DNA of 64,000 nt, taken from the NCBI GenBank assembly GCA_008694505.1, contig VZDJ01007749.1:3376941-3440940 (forward strand), read 5' to 3'. Below, one piece after another: positions 24,638-38,227 of the stretch (its first letter is position 1; each line of letters begins with the position of its first letter). The translations under genes were made by a program, and so were the position numbers. Source of the DNA: Cyanoderma ruficeps. Lineage: Eukaryota; Chordata; Aves; Passeriformes; Timaliidae. The notes below the pieces were generated by a model. The model saw only the letters and a program-made list of their open reading frames with translations, was not told where the DNA came from and did no database searches.

Positions 24638-26814
24638 CCAACTAAAATGAGAAGGTTTGGCCCAAGCAATCTCCTTATCTTTGTGTTCCAGAGCCTATGC
24701 CTCACCTCAGGACTTCATCAAGAGGAGCATTATGTCCTGCCTCCCCTCAACTGCAGTCTCCAGAGTGGCATTAATAATTCAACTTCAGGACTTATTTAGC
24801 GCTTCCTTGCAGGACCAGCCACAGTTAATGAAGCTGGTCCACAGAAACATAGATACTTAGTCCTGAGCCTAGAGGAGATAATATATTGCAAGCCTTATTT
24901 TCTTCCTCAGCTAAGCTGTACAGCGCAGCCAACTTCTCCTGTGTTGATGAGTGTTTTACTTTGCAAGTAGCTGTTCTGAGATTAGTGTGCAAAGTATTAA
25001 TTTATCACCCTTGCAAGAGCTGCCATCAGGCCCTGCAGGTAACCTCTCAGAAAACAACCTCATAAGCACAAACTACCCAAGAAGGAAACCTCTGTCAGCC
25101 AAAAACAACCAAAGCATCGGGGTATGAGCTGTACCTTTACCTTCTCCCAGCTATTAAGGTTGTGCAATGAGGGCTTGTATCATCTGCATACCACTGTGTC
25201 CCTCTGCCAGCCCATCTCAGAATAGCTAAGAAATTACTTATAGGGAAATGTTATGGAACCACCCAGAGATACAGCTGGATTTGATATTATGATGAGGTAC
25301 TCAGGAAACTAGAGATCAACAGGAAAATGATAATTACACTGTAAAATCAAACAGTTTTACCTTTACACCGAGGCAGTGAAATGAGTATACAACCAGAGGG
25401 GAAAATGTTCATTCAGAAAGAATAAAAAGTATTTTTTTGAAAACTGCAGATGTACTTGCTCAAGCCACATAAATTGTGATGTTTAACCTAACAAAACTGT
25501 GCTTGGAGAAATGGTGTCACTGCATTCCCTAGTCTCGACACTTCACCAATTTCAAATCTACATCTGTTTGATTCTTGGACAAAGTGCCGTTTTCCCCTCA
25601 CAAACCCATGGACAAGCCCTGGGCTCTTTCCAATCCTATGTCATCAGCAGCAGCACTCAATAGCTTGTGCTATCTATGCTATCTACACAGGGCAAAGCAC
25701 TCATCAGAGAGCTCCCCATGGGACAGAGCTTCCTGATAGCAGGGCCAATGCAACCACCTCCAGATGACAACTTCTGCACAGCATCTATGAAAAAGTGCCT
25801 GGCATTGCTCTCCCTACTCCTCCACATGAGGGAAATGGCTATAAATGAGCTCTTGGAGAGACCAGCAGGCAGCTCCAGGCTTGCAGAGAAAAACAAACCA
25901 AATGCAACCAACTTGAGAAATGGCAGAGCAGGCCAACAGCTTAGCAATGAGGGGAAGAGTTCTGACAAAGATCAGTGAAATGCAATGTGCAGGGAAAACT
26001 GCAGCACTACTTACACAGCAGAGCCATGTTCTCAGTGACTTTGGATAAGTTACATCACGTGGTGCAAACAGCCAATATGTTGGCAGTGCATTTACTTAAA
26101 GCCTGGGGATATGAGGGACTGCTGCTGTGGGTATTAGTTTGGCAGTCACTCTTCTGATGTGCTGAGAGCAAACAATCCCATTCCTCATGAAGGAAAAGGG
26201 GACCTGCAGGAAAGACAACCTGCAGTGCCTGTTCAGAGCAAAGTGGCTTTAAATTCCAGGCTTTATCATGCTGCTTATCCAAAATTAAAATAATGAGCTG
26301 AAAGAATGTCTGCTTCCACGTTGCCTTTTGCCATTTACACACATGGTATATATGTAACACTGAGAGCTACTCTTACACCTGGCTCAGCTTCAAGTAGAAA
26401 GGAAGAAGCCAAATACTACGGCAATTTTAGCCCAGACTGGCATTAACAATCAACTTTAATGAGCTCTGGGTAAATATTTCAGCACTTCAGCATTCATTAG
26501 TGAACTCCCAGTCACAGTGTGTGGAATCTGCAGGTACCACAACAGCTACAGGCTAAGGCACACACAAACTGAGTTGGCTTCAAAGCAGCTCTCAGTATCC
26601 AGCACGCTGCAAAGCCCACCTGAAGGGCAAGGTACAAGGTAGTGACACAGGACTTCCCAAAGCACCATTGTGAGAAGAACACTCTGACAACTCAAAGAAC
26701 TCTACCATTTGAAATCGCAAGTCTGTTCCATCACCCCCGGAAGATGGAATATGGCAAGTGACAAGAATATGACAGTTGCTTTCGTTCAATCTATGTGAGT
26801 TTCAAATTAGGGCT

Positions 26815-26930
26815 GTCAACTGGATTCACTGCACAGCTTATGTTTGCACATAAGCTGGATGCATTGGCATAATAAGCGGCCAATCAATAACAGTGAAAGG
26901 ACAGATTAATAAAAGTTGCTTCTGTCAGAG
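26815..26930. promoter_or_regulatory. Candidate conserved element with a 10-bp perfect hairpin
   Basis: Includes a perfect stem CAGCTTATGT (26834-26843) / ACATAAGCTG (26848-26857) around a TTGC loop. It is followed by GCATAATAAGCGGCCAATCA, which contains a CCAAT-box-like core, then ATAACAGTGAAAGG and ATTAATAAAAGTTG. The mix of a palindrome with HOX/CCAAT-like cores is suggestive, but one such stem is expected by chance in a window of this size. Confidence 0.22.
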
Positions 26931-29900
26931 GACAAATTGAGGACATCAGAAAAGATGAAATTCTGTGAATACAATTGCTTCCTGAGAATAGTAACATTCA
27001 GCTCTTGTTCTGATTAGATGGAATTGGTTCAGATGAGCATCAAAAACTTCTGAATGCTTTTCTAAAACTGCTGAGGCTTGTCAAAAATCCACTGCACCAA
27101 TGCCAGAAAAAGACAACAAAGCAAAACACCAAAAACTCTCAAACCAATTCTAAAAGGATCCATGGGATTTTGCAGTCGTCCTTATCTGCCCCATTTGTGC
27201 CTTCCAAGTTTTCTTATCTGCTCAGTAAATTTGTATCACAGGGTACCTTCAAATTCTGAATAGGTTTGGATGAGTAAGCTGTACACTGCTTTGCCTCATG
27301 CGATTCTGAGAAAAATAGCCAGTCAGTCAAGCCCTGATTCTAAATTCTTTACTGTGGACAGAGATGATGATATATAGGATGGAAAAAACCCACAACTTGA
27401 TTTTTCTAAAAGCTGTGTGAGCTAGCCACATCAGCAGCTAGAAAAAAATCATGTTCTGACTTGTAGCACTGAACAAATTTGATGGATTAGTCACTCACTG
27501 AGAACTGATATAGAGTACCAAATTACTGTATTGGACATTCCTCTGACCACAATGAATTATATTAAAATTTATAAATGTCATCATTCAGAAAGTAGCTCTG
27601 GAGATGTTCGTAAAGAAACAAGACTCTGATGTGCCCAGCTGCCTCAGTATTTAGGCACATGCATCCATGTGAATAAAAATACCACCTGCGTCTTGTCTGA
27701 GGCATTTCTTTATCCTATTGCCCTGGCAATCCATGTACTCCTCATGAAAGCAAGTAACATGTTGGCGGTTGTCCTTCATGTGCTCAACACACAAAATGTC
27801 CTCAAGCAGAATTTGGAAAGCAAGAATGGAAGAAATATGTTTTACTTTTAGAGACAGGAGTTATATCCATGGAGAGCTGGACATTAATAAGGGAATACTG
27901 CCTAAACAGTCATGCTATTCCAAATGTCAATACCCTTCAACCAGGAGTCACTGAGGTCATCAACTACCTTTCACCTTATTCTTTCTGTCTTCTGTCCACA
28001 TGCAACAAAACTGGTGTCCTGAGTGAGCTAAACAGTGGCTAACAGGAGAACAGTACCTGGGGGAGCAGCCAAAACAGCTTCTGACACTTCCAACCTCAGA
28101 ATTTGAGAATTTGCAGGTGGCCCAAACACTGTTTCTCCCTCACACCTTCCAGAACGAAAGAAAAGATTTTCTTCTTAGAGAGTGAAACCTCATAGGATTT
28201 ACACCCAACAGCAATAGACAGAATGCAAAACATATGATATGCAGCATGTGGATGTTATGTGGAAAACATTTTTACACATCTTCTGAGGTCTGAGAGAGCT
28301 TCCACACCCAGGATTTAAAGGCATCATACCATGTCACATAGAGAAGTGCAGAGCCAGTGCTGCAGAATGAAGGCCACAAAAATAAAATCGCCCAGAAACA
28401 GCTAGGACACACTCCTGCCCCTCTCCAACCCTGAGCTCATGAAATTTGCTGCACTTCCCACTGCACTTTCAAGAGCCAGGCACAGGAAATAAATAATCCA
28501 TAGAATGAGAACAGCCACCAAACTTGAATTGAAGATGTAAGTATTTTTAATATTGACTACTTTTCATTAAAGGATTTCAAATCACTTTAATTAAATCACT
28601 TTTAATTTAAAAAGGTAGCTTTTACCAGCAGTTCCAGGTTACAGACAGAGGGGTTAGGCAAACTTGTCCATGTCTATCAGCCTGCAAATTGTAGATCTGG
28701 TGGCAGAGTGCATAGCCCTCATGCCATTTAGGATCATCTTGAATCACATTTTTCTTTCCTAATTTGCCTTGCTTCTCCAGTATAATCTAGCTTCCTCCAA
28801 AACTCAAGATTACTGCTATTGCTTGCTTAATGAATTAGGCAGAACAAACAAAGAAAAGCCACAAAGCTTTTAAAATGAAAATCAGAAGCACCAAGGTGTA
28901 GAATTGTGGTCCAGTCTTTCCACCATTCCTTCCTAAGTCTTTCCATCATCCTTCTCTAAGCCTACACCATCATTTATTGCAAGCTTCTAGTTAGAACAAT
29001 GAAACCATTGTTTTTCTTCTGAAAAAACAAGGTTTTTACAGAGTGAAAATTTTCAGTACTATTTTCCTAATGAAAGTGAATTGCTTTTTTTCACTGAGAT
29101 TTCATGTGAAAAACAGAAAATTATTTCCTGATACCTCTAAATTATGCCATTAGGTACTACAGAGGTTGTTTCAGTCTTGAACTGAAACCACAGAATTTTG
29201 TTTCTGTGCAGCATTCTCTCTGTTCAGAGTCTGCTCTATATTCATTACCTTTTCCTGGTAATGCAGCCTTTTCCTGGCCTGCTCTCTGCCACAAGGCACA
29301 TGTAATTGCAAGTCAGCAGCAAAGATTTTTTTTAAATAAATCTGTTAAGTCAGTGATTGTACCATATGACCAGAGATACAGCACCTATATTTAGTAAAGA
29401 GTTGGGTGATCCAGACATACAGATCTGTTAGCCTTACCCTGCCAGAATTCAAGGCTGGACATGCTCTGAAGTGCAAAAGATTTTGGATAGGGATAGAGGG
29501 GAGGAATAGAAAAAGGGTTGAAAATATCTTGGATTTAGCAAAAGGTGGTGGAACCTACACAGGTATTTGCTAAGGTAATTTGTTTTCTAAACAAGGGCAG
29601 TGCATTTTATTCCCCCTGCACAGCCAAAATATTTGAGGCAGCATCACAGAGGGAATCTATGGGACTGGAAAAGCTGAAGGTCAGTGAGAAGGCTGAGAGA
29701 AAAACAGAGGAGTCGCTAAAGTAAAGCAATGATAACGAGCTGTCCTGAAAGAGGAACTCACCAGAAGAGGTCTTCAGACCATTCCAGCAAATATTGCTGG
29801 ATACAAATTCTGTAGCTGCTTTCCAGACTACACACAGAAACAACTGTATATTAGAGAGCTGTGAGGAGTGTTGGGAAAGCTACCTGCACACAGAAAGGGA

Positions 29901-31131
29901 CTATTTCTGTGTTATTCACAATGACAGTAGCTCACCCTTCTGGGAAGAGGAGGAGGAACACAGAGGCTCAAATGAAAAATTGGATACCTAGATAGACGTA
30001 CTAGACTATGGGGAGAGTTCCCATATTGACATACATTTAGTGATTGACAGTAATCATCAGCCAATAATGAACCGCCAAAATGAAACATAAGACACATCTG
30101 AGCTGTCAGTCTGAGTACAAGTCTGCTCTAGTGCATTCCAGAAGGATGAGTTTGGCTTGGATCACATGCATGGCTATTAGTGTGGACAGAAAGATGGAAG
30201 AGGATCAAATATCAGATAGAAATACAGGGTGAAAAGGTAGAGGAGTGCTGTCTTTAACACGCCTGGAGATAAATAGTGAGGAAAAACAGCCATTAAAGCC
30301 AAGCAGTGTTATTGGCATACGAGCAAACAAATACAAATTGATGTTCAGAAAGTACCTGGAAACAAAAACAAAGCTTCTGAATAGCAGGGGAACAAGGTCC
30401 AGCAGTAGTAATTGGAAGCAGGAAGGGAATCTTGGCTACTTATAAAAGTGGTTTTCAAATCCTAACTCTTTACAACTGAAACGATGGGGAAGCAAACACA
30501 ATGACCCAGTATATACCATTCCTTCGACATTATTTTTGTCATAATACTGTAAATTGGAGACCCTTCCTTGTCTTTTTACAGAGCATCTCTTCTCTGTCAT
30601 ATAATACAAGAGGATGGTTAGAGTCCTGTGTTAACAATGTTCCCTTTAGTCACTGAAATAGTTAATTGTAATTTTATCATGTCCAATCTGTTCTTGGAAG
30701 GTTCTGAAGCTCTTCAGTTCACATGAAGATCAGTAGCACCCAGAGTAACTGATGCAAGGTTCTTCTACTAAGAGGCTTCTGTTTAGTACATCTCCCAGAG
30801 AAACACCATGGATCCAGCACACACCTGAAAACCACTGAACTCTGTAACCGAAACCCTACACATCTTTTCCTCATTTTTGGTCTTTTAAAATGCATCTAGC
30901 ATTGCTGTAAATGCACTTGGACCTGCACAGAACAGCACACACAAGCAACCAAACAGCAAACCAAGCAAAAGAGAGACAGTAGAGTTCAAATGCTGTCATT
31001 CCTGTCTATTGTGAATTAGATGGCAGTGTATTTTGAGTTTTCTGCCAGGTTGTGAAAGGGAAGAAGGAAAAGCTGGGGAAGATGCAGTCAAACATGTTAA
31101 TGTCATTATTACATGAAGTTAACCCTGGGCG

Positions 31132-31702
31132 TGTGTTGTGACCAGCCAGCAGCCAAGCCCCCCACATTCACTCACTCACTCCCCCACCAGCAGGACTGGG
31201 GAGAGAGTTGGAAGGGTAAAAGCTGGAAAACTCATTGAGATAAAGACAGTTAATACAGAAAGTAAAAGCAAAAGCCACACACACAAGCGAAGCAAAATAA
31301 GGGATAGTTCACTGCTTCCCCTGGGCAGGCAGGTGTTCAGCCATCTCCAGGAGGGCAGAGCCCCTTCACATGTAATGGTGTCATGGGAAGACAAATGTGG
31401 TCCCTCAAAATGTCCCCCCCTTCTTTCTCCCAGCTTTATACACTGACATGATGCCATACAGCTTGGAATATCCTCGTGGTCAGTTGGGGTCGCCTGTCCC
31501 ATATGTCTCTCCTCCTGTGAACTCCAGTCTCCTCCAGTGTGGCAGTACCAACAGGAGGAAAGGCCTTGGATCTGTGTAAGCCCTCCTCAGCAATAACAAA
31601 AACATCTCTATCATCATCACTGTGTTTAGCACAAATCCAAGACACAGCCCCATACTGGCTACTGTGAAAAAAATTAACTTTACCCCAGCCAAACCCAGCA
31701 CA
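31132..31702 (-). mobile_element. ERVL-type solo LTR, reverse orientation
   Basis: Read on the minus strand it opens TGTGCTGGGTTTGGCTGGGG and then TAAAGTTAATTTTTTTCACAG, and continues through the family's internal landmarks. On the plus strand these appear as CACAAATCCAAGACACAGCC (about 31630), CAGTTGGGGTCGCCTGTCCC (about 31483), CAGCTTTATACACTGACATG (about 31432), CAGGTGTTCAGCCATCTCCA (about 31330) and GAGATAAAGACAGTTAATAC (about 31238). The 3' end lies near TGTGTTGTGACCAGCCAGC at 31132. All landmarks are in order, so this is a nearly complete LTR of about 570 bases. No internal retroviral sequence flanks it. CCCTG stands right after the 5' end (31703-31707) and also at 31123-31127, close to but not touching the 3' end, so a target duplication is possible but unproven. 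The open frames inside are chance frames. Confidence 0.87.
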
Positions 31703-33280
31703 CCCTGTATTGAAAATGTCAAATTTCAATTCTTTGAAAATTGAGTAAAACCGTTGATGAAACAGTAATTATTGGGGTTTTAGCCTGGCATAAATTGGGA
31801 GAAACTACTCTAAGATGGCACAGAGATGAACGTCCCAGCAAGCAAAGGCTACAGAAAACTGTCTGCACAGCCAGAGAGCCCCTGGCTCTTAGCAGCTTGG
31901 TAGTTCCTTCATAAGGGAACTGCTAACCAGAACCTGAGTGCTACTGCTGCTGTAAGGGTCAGTTTGCCTTCACTGCAGGTCACAGCAGCAACTGAAAACT
32001 GTTGCCACTCAGGATGTGTTCAGGCACTCAGTGAAGGAAGGAGGAGTCCTGGACAAGTTGCTGCAAAGAGGCAGATTCAGGGTATGTATTAGAAAATACT
32101 GAGCAGTGGGAGGAGACACTGCTCATGTCTGCCTGAGCCACAGTTCAATGGATAGGATAGCACAAGGACAAACAGACCACAGAGGGAGATTCCAGCACTG
32201 CCACTCTTCCTGCTGTCACCAGAAGCCCATGTAAGGCTCTCTGATAAAGCTGGTGCACAGCTCTGTAGAAAGCAGTAGCCCTGGAGTGCCAGAAAAACAA
32301 GGGGTTTGTGCTGTGGTTTAAAAATTAGCCAGAGAAAGAGTGTGATGTTTGCTGAGAAAAGGGAAAATACCATATTATCCTTGTGGACCAAGGTTCAGTT
32401 CTCTGCCAGAGGACTTGTTAGGGATCTGATGTGACCCTGCATTCTGTGAGTCCAGCCAGCCACATGGTACAGGCTGAAGTCTTCTAATCTTTATTTAAGG
32501 TTTTGAAGATGGGAATACCAACCATTAGTTCCACATGGTCACTGCAAAGGTAAGTACCTAAAAAGATTGTGAAGTACCCAAATGTTATGATATTAATAAC
32601 TTAGAGCAACAGAGGCTTCCTTTTGAGCATGTGTTTGATAATTGCTAGATAATGGAAGGACCTGCCTGAGGCCTATTTAATTTCTGAGAAAAGCAAGGTG
32701 GAAAAGGCAGAACTTTGAGATAATTTAAGCACACTAAACTACCTTAATTATCCATATTTCTCTTCAATACCTTCCATCCTTCCATCCTGCTTGCTCAGGC
32801 AGTTATCACTGCAAGAAATAAACAAGATCTCAACCATACAGTCCCTACTTGTATTCCCTCACAGGTGCAATGAAACACAGGCTGAGGAAGAAGGAGAAAT
32901 ATTGAGAAGAAGCAGAGGGTATCCATTAACCTCTTCAACAAAGAACATTGTACACTAGGTCTTATCAGGCTGAGTAGGACAGTCTAAGAATTAGTACTCC
33001 TTCCTGAAAAATTTAGTTAGATTGTGATCAACAGCCCTAATGTATCTTTTCAAAACTACTAAATTAGCCAGTGCTTCTCTGAAGAAAGATTTTGGACTTC
33101 TGGTTCATAGTTCCCTGAAAATACCATCTCAGCACTCAACAGAAGTCAAAAAGGCAACTTCAGAATTTTTTTTTTTTTTGTAAAAATGCAGGAAATGTCA
33201 TGATTTCACAATTCTGGTCCCATTTTCCCCTTGGAGATGCCTTCCTCTTCCCCTCATTCTCAACACAGACACAAAAGAAC
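31703..33280. other. Non-coding DNA; one weak exon-like signal
   Basis: Unique sequence with no recognised gene. A 50-base exon-like interval at 32500-32549 is described separately. T14 lies at 33166-33179 just before the CR1 copy. Confidence 0.5.
32500..32549 (+). other. Weak exon-like interval between splice-site-like signals
   Basis: A CTTCTAATCTTTATTTAAG acceptor-like sequence, including a CTAAT branch-point-like string, precedes the interval. The interval ends CAAAG immediately before GTAAGT (32550-32555), a consensus donor. One frame is open through all 50 bases, but that is expected about half the time for so short a stretch, and consensus donors occur about 30 times by chance in a window of this size. 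Without RNA evidence this is only a lead, for example for a lncRNA exon. Confidence 0.1.
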
Positions 33281-33458
33281 TAGAATCACAGAATGTGCTG
33301 AGTTGGTAGCGACCCACAAGGACCATTTAGTCCAACTCCTGTCCCTGCACTCCACGTCCCAGGAGTCACACCATATACCTGAGAGTGTTGTCCAAATGCT
33401 TCTTGAACTCAGACAGGCTTGGAGCTGTGACCACTGCCCTGGGGACCCTGTCGCAGTG
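33281..33458 (-). mobile_element. CR1 LINE 3' end, reverse orientation
   Basis: Plus-strand sequence begins TAGAATCACAGAATGTGCTG and continues GTTGGTAGCGACCCACAAGG, then TAGTCCAACTCCTGTCCCTG. That is the reverse complement of the CR1 3' terminus. It then runs into the CR1 3' untranslated region (GAGAGTGTTGTCCAAATGC, CTTGAACTCAGACAGGCTTG, GACCCTGTCGCAGTG). The copy is 5' truncated at about 33458. The open frame over it (33231-33593) is a chance frame. Confidence 0.85.
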
Positions 33459-34111
33459 AAACTAGTAAAGTTTCAGGCAACGATACCCAAGGAAAATGAT
33501 CAGCCAAATGGCACACCTGGAGAATTTCAACAGGCTAGAATTCATCATCCTGGAAAAAAAATTACTGCAGTGGTTTATAATAAGGGAATATGAAATTATG
33601 ACTTGCAGAGAATATATGATAATTATTTTTTATAGGTCAAACCCCAAAAATTTATAGTAATGTCATCCAAAAACTTTTAAACCACAATGGTTTCTCAAAT
33701 GCTGCAGTTATTAAACAGTGACACTCTGGTCCGAAAATTCTATGGAAGTACAAAGAAAAGTTCCAAAAGAATTGAGAAAAAAAACCTTAGAAGAAAAGTC
33801 CATTAAAAGCTATTCAGCAAGATAGTGCTGGTGTGACTTCCACCTCAAGAAGTTCCTGTGCTACAAATAGCTGGAAATTTGGGCACAATAATACCAAGGA
33901 ATGTACCACTTTAAATATGCTCTATTCTTACATTGTTTTAAAATTTATTTATTTATTTTTAAGTTATGATCATTGGCAAAGTCACAGGTTCCTGGTCTGA
34001 TCAGGCATAAACATTCAGTGTTTGGCTGGTATAATCTATTTTTGGAAGCTAGCAGGGATGATTACACTCATTTATTCCACAAAACCAATGAAGGTTACAC
34101 CACACCATCAA

Positions 34112-34139
34112 ACCATCAACCCACACGGTGGTTGATGGT
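34112..34139. repeat. 10-bp perfect inverted repeat
   Basis: ACCATCAACC (34112-34121) pairs with GGTTGATGGT (34130-34139) around an 8-base loop. The neighbouring CACCATCA- and CCACACCACC-type strings extend it imperfectly. Probably incidental. Confidence 0.85.
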
Positions 34140-37100
34140 GAGCCACACCACCAAACCTCTGCCTTGGTGTCAGATTTGTAGTACAGCTACTACATGGAGG
34201 ATGCTGTTATAAGGCTGCAAATGATATGAGTCACCAACTACTTTGTGGATTGCTGCCTTAGCTGGGTACCATTCAAAGTCTGTATCTCATTTCTGAATTG
34301 GAATTACTCAGATATTCATCTATTTTACTCCAGCCAAACAACTTGTATCAGCAAGAACAACTGAAGAAGTCTCCAGCATTACTTGTGCAATTAATAAGAT
34401 CAGAAAGTGAAGTGACATTTATCTAAATGAAAGACCCTGTTCACACATGATTCTTTTTTGTAAGTTACAGTGTGCAGCCATGTAACTGCCATTCTGCCGG
34501 GTGAATTTAAATATTAAGGGAATTCTGAAAATAAGAAAAATGGGAGGCAGGGTATTTTTAAGGCTTGTGGTTGAATTATCCCAGGAAGGAAAACAAAACA
34601 TGACAAGACACCAAAGTGTGTTGGCTTATCTATCAGTTCATCCAGATGATAAGACTACACAATCTTTGCTGCTTGCTTTCATTTGTGCTTGTATGTCATG
34701 GTTTTAGCATTCATAAGATCATTCAGGCTCACAGAAGCCTCATGCAATATTAAAATGTTTATGCAACCCCTCTCTGTGCTTTAAGCAGCAACAACAAGTT
34801 CTGAGTGTGCAGAGAACAAGAAAAAATAGGTTCCACATCTCAGAAGAAAACCCTGCTCCAATCAAAAAATTATCTCTGAGCCACATTATGAAAAATTACA
34901 AAACTGTAATTTTTACCTCAATTAGCACTATGGGCATTCCACCACTTACTCTATTGGCATGTGTTTTGGAATTTCTTTGTGGGCTCAGATGCATCAATAA
35001 GCTAAAGACCATGCTTTTATTTAAAGAAAAAATGTCTCTTTAAAATAATTTAATTTCTACAAGTAAAGCAGTCAAGTTGTATATCATAAAACAAAGACTA
35101 AGATACCTAAAAAAAGCACGATACTTTGATCTATGTGGCAGTTGAGAGAACCACTTGCTGCTTAATGAGATGTAAGTGCTGTAAGCAGCAAGCTTCAGAG
35201 GATGTGGGGAAGATCTCCCCTTCATTGTACCTCAGCCTAGCAGTTTGAATTGCTTCACGGCAAACTATCATGAGCAGAATTGAAAAGGGAAATAAAAACT
35301 AAGAGGAGAAAGGCAGGAAAGGGACCTGCCTTGTGTGAAGGGACTCCAATGTTGAGGGCCAGTTTGCCCGGATGCACAGCTGGAGAAAAAGAGAACATGG
35401 GATAAGCAGAGCTCTACCCTTGTACCCTCTGGAGGTTTCATGCCAATGTCTGTACTCCTCACATACCCCCTTGGAGTCTCGAACCACAATTCAGATGGAA
35501 ACAGCAGACCTTCATTCCATTAAGTTTTCATCAGCATATTACTTTTCTGGTCCTCTTTACTGCAGAAATGCTCCATTTGCATTTGTGTGCAAAGCTCAAG
35601 CCTTGGTTCCCAGCTCACACCTGGCTCTCACAGTTAGCTGCAGTTTTGGCCAGAGTAGAAAATTCAAGCTTAGTCATAGGTTTGGGGTATGTGCACAAGG
35701 GACTGCATGACCCCATCTGCTCACCACTGATGCCGTTGAGCAGCATGCTTTATCTGCATGGTGAATCTGGATCCTGATACCAGTCTGGCTGATAACCAAG
35801 AAATTCTTTACCTTCATTTCCATCAGCTCTTTTTATGATGTTTCCTTGTTAACTGTAAAGTTAAGCATCTTACTAGGTGCTGTCTGTTAAAGATTTAGAA
35901 CTGAGATAAAGCCAAGCTGAAAAATTCATGATCTGCCCTTTGTTTGACCATCCCTCACACAGCTTCTGTCAAGCTTGACTGGGAGCCCCCTGATGAGCAC
36001 GGTGAGCTGTATCTGCGCTAGCAAAGGCTCTGCAGGAAACCCCAGGCTGAACAGCAATTCTCAAAATGGCACTTTAACAAGGTACCAGAAGATTATTTAA
36101 TCCCCTGCCACCACCTTCAGAGATAATCACAAGGAGACTTCAGTTGCTTTTTTTCTTTTTTTTTTACTGTTTTTTAAATTACCTTAAAAAGGTTTTATTA
36201 TTTAGAACAGCAGGGTTTGCATCCTTCATTAACAGTGTGGAAAGCGTGTGTTTGCAAGCCCCCTAACTGATGTTCCTGTTACAAATAACAGATTCAAACA
36301 TGGTTTCTGAAGATCACCCAGTGCCATCTGAGCAGCCTTGTACCCACTACTGTGCTGCCTGCTCTGAGCCAGCCCATAACCTCAAGAACAGCCTGAGGTT
36401 TCCACACTGCACAAGTAAGCACGGCCTCCGCTTGCTCATTCTAACCCAGTCAGACACTTCCCACCAATACACAGCCCAACATGCATTAGCATTGGTTGTT
36501 TGATCCAGTGATGAATCCCATGTATCAACCAGCCAGGATTATTGATCCATTTAAACTTGTTTACTTTCAGAGATTCTCAAAAGTGATTCTTTTCTGAAAG
36601 AGTTTGAAGGCACTAGGTTTCACAAAAGGGGAGAAAATGAAAGTCTTGACAAGACTCTATGCAGCATTCATTCAGTCTAACAAAAGAGCTGCAGAAAACT
36701 AATACCTATAAATATCTAGCAGTGCTTCCCCCTTGTTTCTAGGCAGAATATTGACTCATTTAATATCACAGACAGTTAAAAATCAGTCTAAATACACTCT
36801 TCTATTACCACCTCCTCTGCTTGCTCTAAACCCACAACAAAAACCACTGAACTGCTGCCTCCAGAAAGATTTGCTGTTTTCTCATTCTTTTTTTCCCCTG
36901 CTTTTCCCTGCCCTAACTTGCTCATCTCTTCTCTCTTTAGATTAATGTTATGAGAGGAATTGAATTCTCAGTTCTGCTGCAGAACTGGGAGAGCATGTGT
37001 ATGGCAGGGAGGGGAAGTCACTGTGGGAAAGAGGGCACTATGTTTTTGCATCTGATATCCCTTGAAATGATCCAAGACTACAACTCATCTGAGACCTGCT

Positions 37101-38227
37101 TCCTAGGAAAGCATCCTATAACCACAGAGTTGGCCTTATTAGGGGGACTGCCTCCTGCTTCTCCTGCTGGAGTCGTCACTTTTTGTACAAAAGGTCTGAA
37201 GGTTTGTGGCTCCTCCAGTGGAGAGAAGATGATGCAGTGACCTCCTGGAGATACATCTCACCTGGCACTGGAGTGCCAGCTCTTGCTGAAGCCAATATTC
37301 AAGACCTCTGCACAGACTGGAGCAGCATCTGACAGATGTGCAGACAGTCCTGCCTCCCCCACAGAATTTCAGCACTACTTGATGGCTTAGGTCTCTTCTG
37401 TGAAGGAGTTGCATGTCCAAACTCCTTCAGGCAGAGAAAGAAATTAAATCCCAACTTTCTACACCCTGCATGACCCCTCTAACCAGTATGTTAAATGCAC
37501 AAAAGAAAGCCACTGGCTATTTTAATAAACCTAGCTCCTGATACATTTTTACTACTGCAACTAATAAGTTAATATATCCATAATGTATAAGTGGTTCCAA
37601 GGAAAAACAGATTTCTTTCTTCATTGAAATTATTCTGTAGATGTTCAACCAATAACAGTGAGGTATCATTTGACAGTGACTTCTCTAGGGAAAGGATGAA
37701 TGAACTGTTCTCTTTACCCAATGCTGAACAACAATGGAGCTGGGACCTTGTATGGTCCTCAGGTAAAATGTTCAAGAATACAATTAACAATATTTATTTC
37801 ATCAGTTTACACCCAAACAATTAGAAGATTATCAGATAAAACTTCCAATCAACGCACAGGGCACTAGGAAGGTTTTTTAACAGGAACAGGAACCCTTCCA
37901 GCCCCTGTGAAGTGCTGTGACCACAGTTCACATGTGTGAACTGCCCCAATGGCTGGGACTTCTGTGAGTATCTCACTTGGAGATGCCTCAAATAGCTTGA
38001 GAGGATGTGACACGGTGCTGCACATATGGTCCCCAATCTACCAGACAGCAGTTTTGGGATTTTCAGTCTTCAACTGAACTGCCTCAGTGGGATTTATCTA
38101 GAATGTAGGTGCCCAGGAACCTTTGTGAATCCAAGCCCAGAAAATTCTAAATTGTATTAGCATAAGTTGATAATAATGTATGAGAGTTTATATTGCTAGG
38201 TGGAAGGCATTTGCCCATTCAGGTCCA

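Larger units (their letters stand above)
23861..31131. other. Non-coding DNA, largest repeat-poor stretch of the left half
   Basis: Starts with GA-rich low-complexity sequence (to about 23930). Contains the AAAC microsatellite at 24598-24637 and a candidate conserved block at 26815-26930. Between 25657 and 25978 both strands are open for 103 codons in overlapping frames, with no known domain; this mirror pattern is a composition effect. A further TAAT-rich segment lies at 28530-28620. No gene, CR1 or LTR was recognised. Confidence 0.55.

Noticed and set aside
36930..37240. Terminal exon after the acceptor-like tract ending at 36940
   Set aside because: The frame opens with ATG but shows no conserved protein, and no donor or polyadenylation context makes it more than chance.
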